From positions 124,001-188,000 of the forward strand of contig CAWDDG010000003.1 of the NCBI GenBank assembly GCA_963801065.1: a stretch of 64,000 nt of DNA, in the 5' to 3' direction. The notes beneath the pieces were generated by a model, which saw only the letters and a program-made list of their open reading frames with translations, was not told the DNA's origin and made no database searches. How positions within the stretch are numbered: the stretch's first letter is position 1; every line of letters begins with the position of its first letter. The position numbers were made by a program, and so were the translations under genes. Origin of the DNA: CAWDDG01 sp963801065 (GTDB lineage: Bacteria > Actinomycetota > Actinomycetes > Jiangellales > Jiangellaceae). This document shows positions 46,188 through 54,579 of this stretch, piece by piece.

Positions 46188-47366
46188 TCAGCGAGCTGGT
46201 CGGAGCCATCGGTCCAGCACCTGCCCAGATCGGGTGCCGTCGTGAATTTCTCTCACGAACGCAATCCCCTCGGCGGCGATGCCCCTCGCGCGGTTCCGGT
46301 CAGCCGCGAGCTCCGCGATGACGCCGCCCAGAGTCGCTGGATCGGCCTCGACGACGGGGAGGCTACGTCCAGTCGCAGTCTCGACGTGGCCTCGGACCTG
46401 CGAGCCCACGTACCCGATCACGACGCGCCCCGCCGCCATGGCCTCACAGGCAGCCACGCCGTAGAGGCCCATGAGCACTTGGTCGATCACGATGTCGGCG
46501 GAGGCGACGAGCTCTGGCATCTGGTCGTGCGGAACCCCGTCCAGCTCCTGGTACTCGATCAGGCCCGCCGCCTCCAGCCGTCGCGCAACGCTCGAGATGA
46601 CCGGCGTTCCCTTCAGCCAGGCGTTGGACGGCGCGTGTACCACCCGAGGCCGCGCCCGGTCCAGGACAGGCGAGGTCGTCGCCCACCGATCGACCTCCAC
46701 GGCGACCGGGAGCCACTGAGCTCGTCGAACGTCGACCAGCAGGTCCGGTGTCGACACGAAGATGGATCCGGGGAAGTCACGCAGGATCGCCTCGTGCCGA
46801 CGGGCCTGCTCCTCGAGGCGGTCGACAAGGTCGCCGCCCTGTCTGAACGGCGACCAACGTTCACGTGCCGCATGTCGGCTGGGCAGGCGGATCTCGGAGC
46901 CATGCGCGACCAGCGCGGTCGACAATCCCCGCCGAGCAAGCACTCGAATATCGCCCCGGCAATCGCGGCCGTAGCGATTCCCCAGGATCGGTCGCAGCGC
47001 CTCGATGAGGACGTGGCTGAAATGCGTTGTCACGTAGCGCTCTTGTTCTCGCTGCCACGCTGGGTTCCGGTACTGCTGTGGACTCACGGCGTAGTCCGCG
47101 CGGTAGTCAGGGGCATTCCGGCGAACTGCGAAGGCCTGCGCCGCCACGCTGGACAGTGTCCGCTCGGCCGCGCGGCACCACTCCCAAGCCTGACCGGCCT
47201 GGTTCGCCGGACCGACCAGGAGTCGCACCGGTTTGCTGGGCACTTCGGGTCTCGGTGGCCCGGGCGAGGCTCCGCGCGCGAGCGCGGTCCACCGGCGCAC
47301 GGCCAGATATACGCGGGCGAGTGGCTCGCGCAAGGCCGGCGGAACCGACTGGGCGGCTTTGCGCAT
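46188..47366 (-). CDS. Glycosyltransferase, stand-alone GPAN-type GT-B module
   Basis: About 392 aa: VRLLVGPANQAGQAWEWCRA near residue 45, then HVLIEALRPILGNRYGRD, ALVAHGSEIRLPSRH, IFVSTPDLLVDVRRAQWLPV, VVHAPSNAWLKGTPVI and YGVAACEAMAAGRVVIGYV at the GT-B C-terminal donor site. It is the single-module relative of unit B in the genes at 33154 and 40479. ATG at 47366 follows GAGGAGTGAG; another ATG at 47453 would add 29 residues with no family resemblance. First gene of the operon running to wbpD/E/B and the double GT; diverges from the GT4 at 47482. Confidence 0.82.
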   Translation of the reverse strand: MRKAAQSVPPALREPLARVYLAVRRWTALARGASPGPPRPEVPSKPVRLLVGPANQAGQAWEWCRAAERTLSSVAAQAFAVRRNAPDYRADYAVSPQQYRNPAWQREQERYVTTHFSHVLIEALRPILGNRYGRDCRGDIRVLARRGLSTALVAHGSEIRLPSRHAARERWSPFRQGGDLVDRLEEQARRHEAILRDFPGSIFVSTPDLLVDVRRAQWLPVAVEVDRWATTSPVLDRARPRVVHAPSNAWLKGTPVISSVARRLEAAGLIEYQELDGVPHDQMPELVASADIVIDQVLMGLYGVAACEAMAAGRVVIGYVGSQVRGHVETATGRSLPVVEADPATLGGVIAELAADRNRARGIAAEGIAFVREIHDGTRSGQVLDRWLRPAR

Positions 47367-47481
47367 GATCTGCCACTCACTCCTCACGGCCGCGGGTCGG
47401 CTGGCGAAGCGCCGACTGTCGTACCCTGTCCCGGTCCTGCCCTTGCTCGACATCGCCTTCCACTCGAGGAGTCATGCGCGA

Positions 47482-48813
47482 ATGAGCGCCCCGCACGTGC
47501 TCTACGTTGCCTGGGGTTTCCCGCCCTGCCGCGGTGGCGGAGTCTATCGAGCGCTCGCCACGGCGAACCGCTTCGCAGCGTTGGGCTGGCGCGTGACGGT
47601 CCTCACCGCTGACCGCGAGAGTTTCGTCCGCTATACCGGCGCCGACGCCTCGCTAGAAGACCGCGTTGACGACCGGATCGCCGTCGTCCGCGTCCCGTTC
47701 ACGTGGCCGATCCATGAGGCGGACCTTCATCGCTGGTCGTGGTTTCGGATGGCGAGCCCGCGGACGTGGGTCAAGCTGCGGTCGAGGCGTGACCAACTGC
47801 CGTTCCCCGAGGTCGGCTACGGGCCCTGGCGGCGACCGCTCGAGGCTGCCGCGGAGCGCGTTCATGCCGCCGATCCGGTCGACCTCGTCGTCGCCACGGC
47901 CAATCCCCACGTCGCGTTCTCCGTGGCCGATCGGCTGTTCCGTCGCCACCGCGTGCCATACGTCTTGGACTATCGCGACGCCTGGCTGCTCGACGTCTTC
48001 AGTGGTGACCGTCTTCATTCGCCGCGCAGCAGGGCGGCGGCCTGGGAGCGTCGCCTGGTCGCCGCAGCGACCGAGGTGTGGTTCGTCAACGATCCGATCC
48101 GTCAGTGGCACGCGGAGCTCTATCCCGACCATGCGATGAAGATGCATACCGTGCCGAACGGCTACGACCCCGAACTGGCGCCGGCCGTTCATGAACGCGA
48201 GCCGGCGGGGTCCCGGCCATTGGTATTCGGCTACCTCGGAACGGTATCGCCACGGGTACCGCTGGCTGAGTTCGCCGCGGGATGGAGACGCGCCCGCGAG
48301 CAGTCGACGATCGTGGCCGAGTCGACCGCTCGGTTCTACGGCTACCTCGGGTACTACGCGGCGATTCGGGCTGATCTTCTCGCGATCATCGAACAGGCCG
48401 GCGACGACGGCATGTCCTACCAGGGCCCGGTGGCCAAAGGTGACATCGGCAAGGTCTATGACACGTTCGACGTCCAGCTTCTGATCTTGGGCTCAGGGCG
48501 GTACGTCACGAGCGGAAAGATCTTCGAGTACCTCGCGACCGGTCTGCCGGTGGTGTCTGTCCACGACCCGATGAACGCGGCGAGCGATGTCCTACGTGGT
48601 CATCCCCTCTGGTTCCCGGTCGATGACCTGGAGCCTGACTCGATCGCGAAGGCACTGGTCGCCGCTGCGGAGGCCGCCCAGACCGCCGATCGGGAGACCA
48701 GGCATCTCGCGCGGGCGTTCGGTGCGCGGTTCCGCCGTGACCTGCAGGTCGATCCGCGCATCGAAGCCCTGCGTGCTCGGCTCGACCCGACCGCTCGAGA
48801 GGTTCGGTCGTGA
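47482..48813 (+). CDS. Family 4 glycosyltransferase
   Basis: 443-aa GT-B enzyme. N-terminal HVLYVAWGFPPCRGGGVYRA (residues 5-24) with the glycine-rich acceptor loop, VLDYRDAWLLDVF near 160, then YLGTVSPRVPLAEFAAGW and the C-terminal KIFEYLATGLPVVSVHDP donor motif (about 360-377). Aromatic-rich central segment. ATG at 47482 after GAGGAG; the ORF reads open upstream but only into noise. The stop overlaps the next start by 4 nt (GTGA). Acts presumably on the surface polymer. Confidence 0.85.
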   Translation: MSAPHVLYVAWGFPPCRGGGVYRALATANRFAALGWRVTVLTADRESFVRYTGADASLEDRVDDRIAVVRVPFTWPIHEADLHRWSWFRMASPRTWVKLRSRRDQLPFPEVGYGPWRRPLEAAAERVHAADPVDLVVATANPHVAFSVADRLFRRHRVPYVLDYRDAWLLDVFSGDRLHSPRSRAAAWERRLVAAATEVWFVNDPIRQWHAELYPDHAMKMHTVPNGYDPELAPAVHEREPAGSRPLVFGYLGTVSPRVPLAEFAAGWRRAREQSTIVAESTARFYGYLGYYAAIRADLLAIIEQAGDDGMSYQGPVAKGDIGKVYDTFDVQLLILGSGRYVTSGKIFEYLATGLPVVSVHDPMNAASDVLRGHPLWFPVDDLEPDSIAKALVAAAEAAQTADRETRHLARAFGARFRRDLQVDPRIEALRARLDPTAREVRS

Positions 48814-49367
48814 GGGTGCTGCTGATCTCGACCGGGCGACTACCCGCTTCGTACTTCGTGAGAGCTCGGGCCGAACTCGGCCACCCCGAGACCATCGTCG
48901 ACGTCCTGGCCTGGGCGCCTCCGCGCGAACCCGTGGGCGAGCTCGTCCAGCGATATCTGCTCCTCGGACCGGGCGAGATGCCACAGTCGCAGCCGGACCA
49001 GCAAGGGCCACCGGGCCGACAAGCCGGCCAGCCGCCCACCTCGACGACGCCGCAGCGTTCCTGGAATCTCAGGCGCGTCCGAGCCGGCTTGCGCCGCCGG
49101 CTCCGCCCGGTCTTTCGGGCCCGGTGGAGCAGAGCCCTGCGACGGCTGCTCAGGCGGGGACCGTCGCGAAAGTTCTGGCGGACGGTGCGCACGAACCAGG
49201 CCGCGAGTCAGCTCGCCCGCGAGGCCGACCTCCTGGTGGTTCTCGATGCCGGCGGCATCCGCACGGGTTGGCATCTGGCCCGCCGTCACGCCGGGAAGCC
49301 GGCGTTGTTAGGCCTTTCTGCGGCGGCTCAGTTCGCGAGATCGGATCATCCGGCCGCGATCCGTTGA
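48810..49367 (+). CDS. Hypothetical protein coupled to a GT4 gene
   Basis: 185 aa, not recognised. It starts RVLLISTGRLPASYFVRARAE (a GT-B or Rossmann-like first strand), has a Pro/Gln-rich middle (about 55-85), a strongly basic patch (RRRLRPVFRARWSRALRRLLRR, given here only in part: RRLRPVFRARW) and a strand-like LLVVLDAGGIRTGWHLAR (about 140-158). It looks like a shortened glycosyltransferase N-domain rather than a whole enzyme. Four-nt overlap with the upstream GT4 suggests the two proteins act together. Confidence 0.6.
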   Translation: MRVLLISTGRLPASYFVRARAELGHPETIVDVLAWAPPREPVGELVQRYLLLGPGEMPQSQPDQQGPPGRQAGQPPTSTTPQRSWNLRRVRAGLRRRLRPVFRARWSRALRRLLRRGPSRKFWRTVRTNQAASQLAREADLLVVLDAGGIRTGWHLARRHAGKPALLGLSAAAQFARSDHPAAIR

Positions 49368-49390
49368 CCCGGGAAGCGCGGTAACCGGCA

Positions 49391-50500
49391 TCAGCGCGGT
49401 ACCGCGCTCCGGGAAGGCCTGGCGAGCTCGGCGATCGCATCCGCCAGCGCCGCGTACGGGTCGGGTGCGTCGCTAGTCGTCCGAGACCAGGAACGCGCGG
49501 CTTCCTGGAGACCGTCGATCAGGGCAGGAGCGGCCGCCCATGTCCGCAACACCTCAGCCGCCTCGTCGACAGTGCCGACAACCGCGCCAGCGCCGCTGTC
49601 GTGGACCAAGCGCGCCTGCCTGGGCAGGTCAGACACCAAGAGCGCAAGGCCGCTCGCGAGGTACTCGTGCAACTTGGTCGGGAGGGCCTCGCGGAAGGCC
49701 GGTGTGTCATGGAGCAGGCACAGTCCCGTCCAGGCGCCCTGAGCTATGCGCCACGACTGCCTCGGCGGCTGCCGATCGTGCACGCGGACTCGGCCGAGGA
49801 CATCCGGCGCGGCGAGCCGTTCTGCCAGTCTTGATCGGTCCGGATGGGCAACCGGGCCGACAAGATCCAGCTGCCAGCCCGGCGCAGCTCCGATGGCCTC
49901 GACCATGTCGAAGAGCCCACGGCTCTCCCGCAGGTCGCCGATGTATACAGCTCGCGGCACAGGGTCTCGATCGGCCTCCGGTGGCACGAAGCCAGCCGAG
50001 GGAAGGTTGGGGACGACGACGCGATGCCGGGCCGACCACGGTGGCAGGTGCTCGTCGGCGACCACGGTGAGGTCGGTGCCGCCGGCCAGTCGGGTGGCGA
50101 AACCAACGAATGCGCGCGCAGCAACCGCTCGCAGGCCCCTGGACCATGCCCGATCGGCCAGGAGCTTGGTGTAATCCTCATGCACGTCGACGACGACCTT
50201 GCGATGCCGCAACCGTCCAACGACGCGCGTCGCCGGGATGAGATCTGGATCGAGGGTCAGCAGGACCCGGGCGCTCGACTTCCACGGCAACGCCGCCGCG
50301 CGCAGCCCACGTCGAAGGAGACCACCTCGCCGGCTGACGATCACGATGGCGCCATCTGGACCGTCGGATCGTTCGCCGAGGCCCCTCACCTCCACCGTGA
50401 GCCCGCGCTCGCGCAGCGCCTTGACCACCTTGTGGAGGCGCGCGTCAGCGACGTCGTGACCGGTGGTGAGCACACCGACATCGACCGCCGCGTCACGCAC
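49391..50500 (-). CDS. GT-B glycosyltransferase (GT4-like)
   Basis: 369 aa. VGVLTTGHDVADARLHKVVKA at the N-terminus, VVDVHEDYTKLLADRAW (the HxxY-like segment seen in wall-polymer GT4s), VVADEHLPPWSARH, RAVYIGDLRESRGLFDMVEA and the C-terminal LPTKLHEYLASGLALLVSDL (E-x7-type donor motif). Lies 4 nt downstream of the ABC ATPase gene, so it belongs to the exporter operon. Donor not known. Confidence 0.85.
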   Translation of the reverse strand: MRDAAVDVGVLTTGHDVADARLHKVVKALRERGLTVEVRGLGERSDGPDGAIVIVSRRGGLLRRGLRAAALPWKSSARVLLTLDPDLIPATRVVGRLRHRKVVVDVHEDYTKLLADRAWSRGLRAVAARAFVGFATRLAGGTDLTVVADEHLPPWSARHRVVVPNLPSAGFVPPEADRDPVPRAVYIGDLRESRGLFDMVEAIGAAPGWQLDLVGPVAHPDRSRLAERLAAPDVLGRVRVHDRQPPRQSWRIAQGAWTGLCLLHDTPAFREALPTKLHEYLASGLALLVSDLPRQARLVHDSGAGAVVGTVDEAAEVLRTWAAAPALIDGLQEAARSWSRTTSDAPDPYAALADAIAELARPSRSAVPR

Positions 50501-50504
50501 GCTG

Positions 50505-51299
50505 CTAGAGGTCCTCGAGAGTGAACGCGTCCTCGCCCACCCGGAGGAACTTGGTGTAGGCGTCGATCACTTCGCCGGGCGCGCCTCGCATCATGAGCCG
50601 TCCCTTGTGCATCCAGATCACGTCTTTGCACAGATCCTTCACGCTGCTCATCGCATGGCTCACCAGGAACATGGTCCGCGCCTGACTGACCAGCTCCCTC
50701 ATCTTGGCGGCGGCCTTCTGTTTGAACCTCGCGTCGCCCGCGGACAGGGCCTCGTCGATCAGGAGGATGTCAGGTTCCATGTGGACAGCGACGGAGAACG
50801 CCAGCCGGCTGAACATTCCCGACGAGTAGGTGCGCATCGGCATGTCGATGAACTCACCGAGTTCGGCGAAGTCCGCGATTGCCTCGGACCGCTCCTGGAT
50901 CTCCCGTCGCGACAGACCTGCTGCCAATCCACCCAAGACGACGTTTTCCCGACCCGAGAGCATGGCGTTGAACCCGACGCCGAGTGCGAGCAGCGTGCTC
51001 ACTCGTCCGTGGACTTCGATGCGACCCTCGTTGGGCGGAAGGATTCCGGCGATGGTGCGCATCAGCGTCGATTTCCCCGCTCCGTTCGCGCCGATGATCC
51101 CGATGGTCGTGCCATGGTCGACGTCGAACGAGACGTCCTGGACGGCCTTCACCACCTTGACGGCACGCTCACCGCGGCCGAGCCGAACTACCGCGCTCTT
51201 GAACGTCGGCGTCCGCTCGAAGGTAGTCCGATAGGTGACCGAGACGTGCTCGACCCGGACGGCCGGCCCACCTGACCCGTTTGCCGCCGTTGCGGTCAC
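50505..51299 (-). CDS. ABC exporter ATPase, Wzt/TagH type without C-terminal sugar-binding domain
   Basis: 264-aa NBD that drives export of lipid-linked polysaccharide. Walker A GANGAGKS at 70-77, signature YSSGM at 158-162, Walker B ILLIDE at 178-183 and switch His in SHAM at 215. The N-terminal stretch before Walker A (TTFERTPTFKSAVVRLGRGE) is long and typical of Wzt/TagH/RfbE. It ends about 45 residues after the switch His, so it lacks the carbohydrate-binding domain of some Wzt. GTG 51299 chosen; a TTG at 51326 would overlap the permease stop and is also plausible. Confidence 0.9.
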   Translation of the reverse strand: MTATAANGSGGPAVRVEHVSVTYRTTFERTPTFKSAVVRLGRGERAVKVVKAVQDVSFDVDHGTTIGIIGANGAGKSTLMRTIAGILPPNEGRIEVHGRVSTLLALGVGFNAMLSGRENVVLGGLAAGLSRREIQERSEAIADFAELGEFIDMPMRTYSSGMFSRLAFSVAVHMEPDILLIDEALSAGDARFKQKAAAKMRELVSQARTMFLVSHAMSSVKDLCKDVIWMHKGRLMMRGAPGEVIDAYTKFLRVGEDAFTLEDL

Positions 51300-51309
51300 T
51301 GCGCTGGCC

Positions 51310-52173
51310 TCAGAGACGGACGACAAACTCGCGCTCCCTCGACATGAACAACAGGCTTCCCACGATGAAAGCTGTGAGCGACCACGCCGCCGCGGCGATC
51401 CACACCGAAGCCGACGGGATCTCACCACGCACCAGCAGGTCTGTCCAGCCGCCCAGCAGTGAAAAGAGCGGGTTGATGATCATCCAGTCTGCGAATCGGT
51501 CGGGCGCATCCTCCGCGAACCACAATACTGGTGACAGGTACAGCCAGATCCGGACCAGGTACGGCAAGAAGCTGGCTGTGTCGCGAAAGTAGACCTGCAG
51601 GGTCGCGAAGATCATCGCCATGCCAGCTCCGAAGACCGTCAACATGGCCAGGAAGGCCACTCCGAGCGACATCTCCCAGTTCAGCGGCTGGCCGAAAGCC
51701 AGGTGGATCGGGATGTAGACGATCATGGTCGGCAGGAAGCGGAAGAAGGCTGTACGCACGGCCGATAGCGGCAGGAGCAGTCGCGGGAACGACAGGTTGA
51801 GCAGCAGCTTCCCTCCCCCGACCACACTCGACGCTCCCGTCTGCATCGCTCCGGCGAAGAAGTAGAAGGCAAACAGTCCAGCGCACAGGTGGACGAAACG
51901 CTCTGCAGCGTCGTCGTCAGCGCCGCCGCGCAGGATGGTCACCAGCACGTAATAGACCGCCGCGAGCAGCAGCGGGTTGAGAACAAGCCAGAGCTGGCCG
52001 AACACTGTGTTGGTGTGAGCCGCCCTCATGGTCGAGCGCGAGAGCTCGGTGATGAACTCGCGGCGACGCCACAGTTCGCGCACATACGGTCGAAGCCGTG
52101 GCAGGCCCGACCGGTGCGGCTCGTAGACGTGCACCGACGAGGTGAAGTCCTCGTCGAGCCGAGTTCCCGTCAT
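51310..52173 (-). CDS. ABC-2 type polysaccharide exporter permease (Wzm-like)
   Basis: 287 aa with six hydrophobic helices; the N-terminal cytoplasmic part ELWRRREFITELSRSTMRA precedes NTVFGQLWLVLNPLLLAAVYYV, the signature of Wzm/TagG/RfbD permeases. Pairs with the ATPase gene directly downstream. Together they would flip the finished, lipid-linked polymer across the membrane. ATG at 52173; the 136-nt gap to the next gene holds no obvious feature. Confidence 0.9.
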   Translation of the reverse strand: MTGTRLDEDFTSSVHVYEPHRSGLPRLRPYVRELWRRREFITELSRSTMRAAHTNTVFGQLWLVLNPLLLAAVYYVLVTILRGGADDDAAERFVHLCAGLFAFYFFAGAMQTGASSVVGGGKLLLNLSFPRLLLPLSAVRTAFFRFLPTMIVYIPIHLAFGQPLNWEMSLGVAFLAMLTVFGAGMAMIFATLQVYFRDTASFLPYLVRIWLYLSPVLWFAEDAPDRFADWMIINPLFSLLGGWTDLLVRGEIPSASVWIAAAAWSLTAFIVGSLLFMSREREFVVRL

Positions 52174-52309
52174 CCGCCGTGCCTTCCATGATCGTGAGGA
52201 TGCCGGTGCGCCGATCGCGCAGTGCGCCCAGTCAGAGTCGGGTCAAGGGTAGACGAGACGGTGCCAGATCCCCCATCCGCGGGCGTCTGCATGGCGCAGG
52301 TCACTCTTG

Positions 52310-53461
52310 TCACCGGTCATCGCCCATCAGGTCGCGGTACGCGCCGATGAGCACGCGGCTGTCGACGTCCCAGCTCAACGCCCGCTGCGCTGCTCGGACG
52401 GCCTGTACGTGCTCCGGGTAGTTCGACACCAGTTCGCGAACGGCGTCGACGAGTGATGCCGCATCCCCTGGGCGGAACAATGTTCCCACCCGATGGTCGC
52501 GAACCACGTCCCGGATCGCCGGTAGGTCGGCCGCGACGACGGGGACGCCGGCTCGGACAGCATGGAAGAGCTTGTTCGGCAGCGCCAACCTGTGGTTGTC
52601 GCAGCGGTCGGCCAGCGGGACGACAGCGACGCCGAGGTCACGGTAGACGACGTCGATCTGGTCCAGCGACAGAGCAGGTTTCACCTCGACGCCGTCGGCG
52701 AGGCGGAGATGGAATCCCGCATCCACTGGGCCGACGAGCAGCGTGCGAAGAGGTGCCAGCCGAGCACCGGCTTCGACGACCGTCTCGAGGTCCCGGCCCG
52801 CTCCTATCCGGCCTGCATAGACCAGCCCGCGAGGGGGCCCAGAAGGCCCGGCCACCGGCACGTCGGCAATGGGAAACGTGTTACGGACGACGCGGACGTC
52901 CGGCAGGCCACCTCGGCGCAGTCGATCTGCGATCCCCTGGCTGACGGTCAGCACGATACGAGCATCCGCCGCCAGTCTTTGCTCAAGCTTCGCGCCTCGG
53001 CGTCGCCGCACCGGCGTCGGGCGACCTGGCAACGCGCGACCGAACCACAGCTCGTGACTGTCGTAGACGAGCGGCACCTTCCACATCTCGGTCAGTTCAG
53101 CAGCGAGCTCGAGCGTGTTGAAGTCGTGGGCGTGGACGACGTCCGGCCGTGGCCCGGCCGCGAGCAGTGTCCCCGCAGCCTTCGTCCAGGCGTTTTCGAC
53201 CCGGGCGCGGTGCTCGGGAAGAAGCAGCCAGCGTGCCGCCCGGACCGGGATCGGGTCGTGTACGGGCCGCTCACCCTCGGGGCGCAGGCCACGCGCTCGA
53301 AGGACCGACTCGACCGTGACACCAGCGGGAGGCACGAAGTCGTCCGGCACGTCGCGGCCGACGATGTGCACGTCCTTGCCCGAGGCGGCGAGCGTCGTGG
53401 CCTCGCGGACCACCCGGGTGTCGCTCGCGACCGGCGACTGGACGAGCATCAGTACCCTCAC
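52310..53461 (-). CDS. Family 4 glycosyltransferase
   Basis: 383 aa. RVLMLVQSPVASDTRVVREA (residues 2-21), DVVHAHDFNTLELAAELTEM, VYDSHELWFGRALPG, ARIVLTVSQGIADRL, the sugar-donor part GLVYAGRIGAGRDLETVVEA and LPNKLFHAVRAGVPVVAADLP with the conserved donor Pro-Asn-Lys segment. Resembles unit A of the double glycosyltransferases. GTG start overlaps the stop of the upstream GT2 by 4 nt, forming a two-gene unit. Confidence 0.88.
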   Translation of the reverse strand: MRVLMLVQSPVASDTRVVREATTLAASGKDVHIVGRDVPDDFVPPAGVTVESVLRARGLRPEGERPVHDPIPVRAARWLLLPEHRARVENAWTKAAGTLLAAGPRPDVVHAHDFNTLELAAELTEMWKVPLVYDSHELWFGRALPGRPTPVRRRRGAKLEQRLAADARIVLTVSQGIADRLRRGGLPDVRVVRNTFPIADVPVAGPSGPPRGLVYAGRIGAGRDLETVVEAGARLAPLRTLLVGPVDAGFHLRLADGVEVKPALSLDQIDVVYRDLGVAVVPLADRCDNHRLALPNKLFHAVRAGVPVVAADLPAIRDVVRDHRVGTLFRPGDAASLVDAVRELVSNYPEHVQAVRAAQRALSWDVDSRVLIGAYRDLMGDDR

Positions 53462-54522
53462 GGCTCGAGCCGCTCAGCAGACGCGGCCGACAGCCGGGCT
53501 GGAGCACCGGACCCGAGGCGGGGCCCGACGATGAAACCGGCTCCCCACGTGGTGTGCATGGTCGCGAGCACGACGGGCAGCCAGGCGCGAGCCCGCACCG
53601 GTAGACCCCGGCCCTCCACCAGGCCGGCGACAACGGTTCCGGCGGTGTACCCGGCCGGAGCGAGCCACCCGAGCGCGAGCCAGCCAGGCCCGCCGGCGGC
53701 GGCGACCAGGCCCGCGACGATCCCCGCAGCGACACCGGCGGTGACCACCGGTGCGGCCAGGTAGCGCAGGCTCGCCGTGTCGGGGTGCCGGCGGACGACC
53801 TCGCGCCGCCACTGTCCGGTGCGGAAGAACTGGCGGGCCAGCGCTCGCAGGGTGTGCCGGGGCCGGTAGGTGACGACCAGGTCCGGTGTGAACCACACGG
53901 TCTCGCCGGCCTCGCGGATCCGGTAGTTGAGCTCCCAGTCCTGCGCTCGCACAAAGTGCTCGTCGTAGCCGCCGAGGCGTTCGAGCACGTCTCGGCGGAA
54001 AACGCCCAGGTAGACCGTGTCTGCCGGACCCGGGCGCCCGCCGAGATGGAACCGGGCCGCGCCGATGCCGAGCGGTGAGCTCATGGCCCGCGCGACAGCG
54101 CGCTCGAAGTCGGTCTCGCCCTCCGCCAGCATGATGCCGCCGACGTTTGCGGCGCCGGTCTCCTCCAGGACATCAATGGCCCGGCGGATGTATCCCGCCG
54201 AGAGCAGGCCGTGCCCGTCCACCCGCACCACGGTGCCGTGCCGTGCCGTGGCGATTGCGGCGTTGAGCCCGTTCGGGGTGTGCCCCGCGGGGTTCGCGAC
54301 GACGCGTACCCTCGCGTCGCGTGCAGCCAGCTCGGCGGCGATCTCTCCTGTTCTGTCGCGGGAGGAGCCGACGGCCAGGATGACCTCGACCTCGCCGGGG
54401 TAGTCCTGGGCCAGGACGTGGGCGACCGCCTCCGCCAAGTGCCGTTCCTCGTCGCGGACCGGCATGATCACGGAGACCGGAGGCCAGCCTGGATGGGCGG
54501 CGGCTTCCATAACGGCGAGCAC
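53458..54522 (-). CDS. Membrane GT2 (ExoA-like)
   Basis: 354 aa. PPVSVIMPVRDEERHLAEAV, EVILAVGSSRDRTGEIAAEL, VRVDGHGLLSAGYIRRAI (DxH/G metal motif, about 98-102) and the catalytic-base region YDEHFVRAQDWELNYRIREAG with the acceptor EDWELN-like motif. Two or three helices in the last 90 residues (YLAAPVVTAGVAAGIVAGLV, WLALGWLAPAGYTAG). Similar to succinoglycan ExoA-type enzymes. GTG 54522 or ATG 54510 could be the start. Coupled to the GT4 downstream. Confidence 0.87.
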   Translation of the reverse strand: MLAVMEAAAHPGWPPVSVIMPVRDEERHLAEAVAHVLAQDYPGEVEVILAVGSSRDRTGEIAAELAARDARVRVVANPAGHTPNGLNAAIATARHGTVVRVDGHGLLSAGYIRRAIDVLEETGAANVGGIMLAEGETDFERAVARAMSSPLGIGAARFHLGGRPGPADTVYLGVFRRDVLERLGGYDEHFVRAQDWELNYRIREAGETVWFTPDLVVTYRPRHTLRALARQFFRTGQWRREVVRRHPDTASLRYLAAPVVTAGVAAGIVAGLVAAAGGPGWLALGWLAPAGYTAGTVVAGLVEGRGLPVRARAWLPVVLATMHTTWGAGFIVGPRLGSGAPARLSAASAERLEP

Positions 54523-54579
54523 CCTACCGTGACGACCACTGCGGCCTCCGAGCCGCTCCGTGCCGATGCAGCCGTCGGT

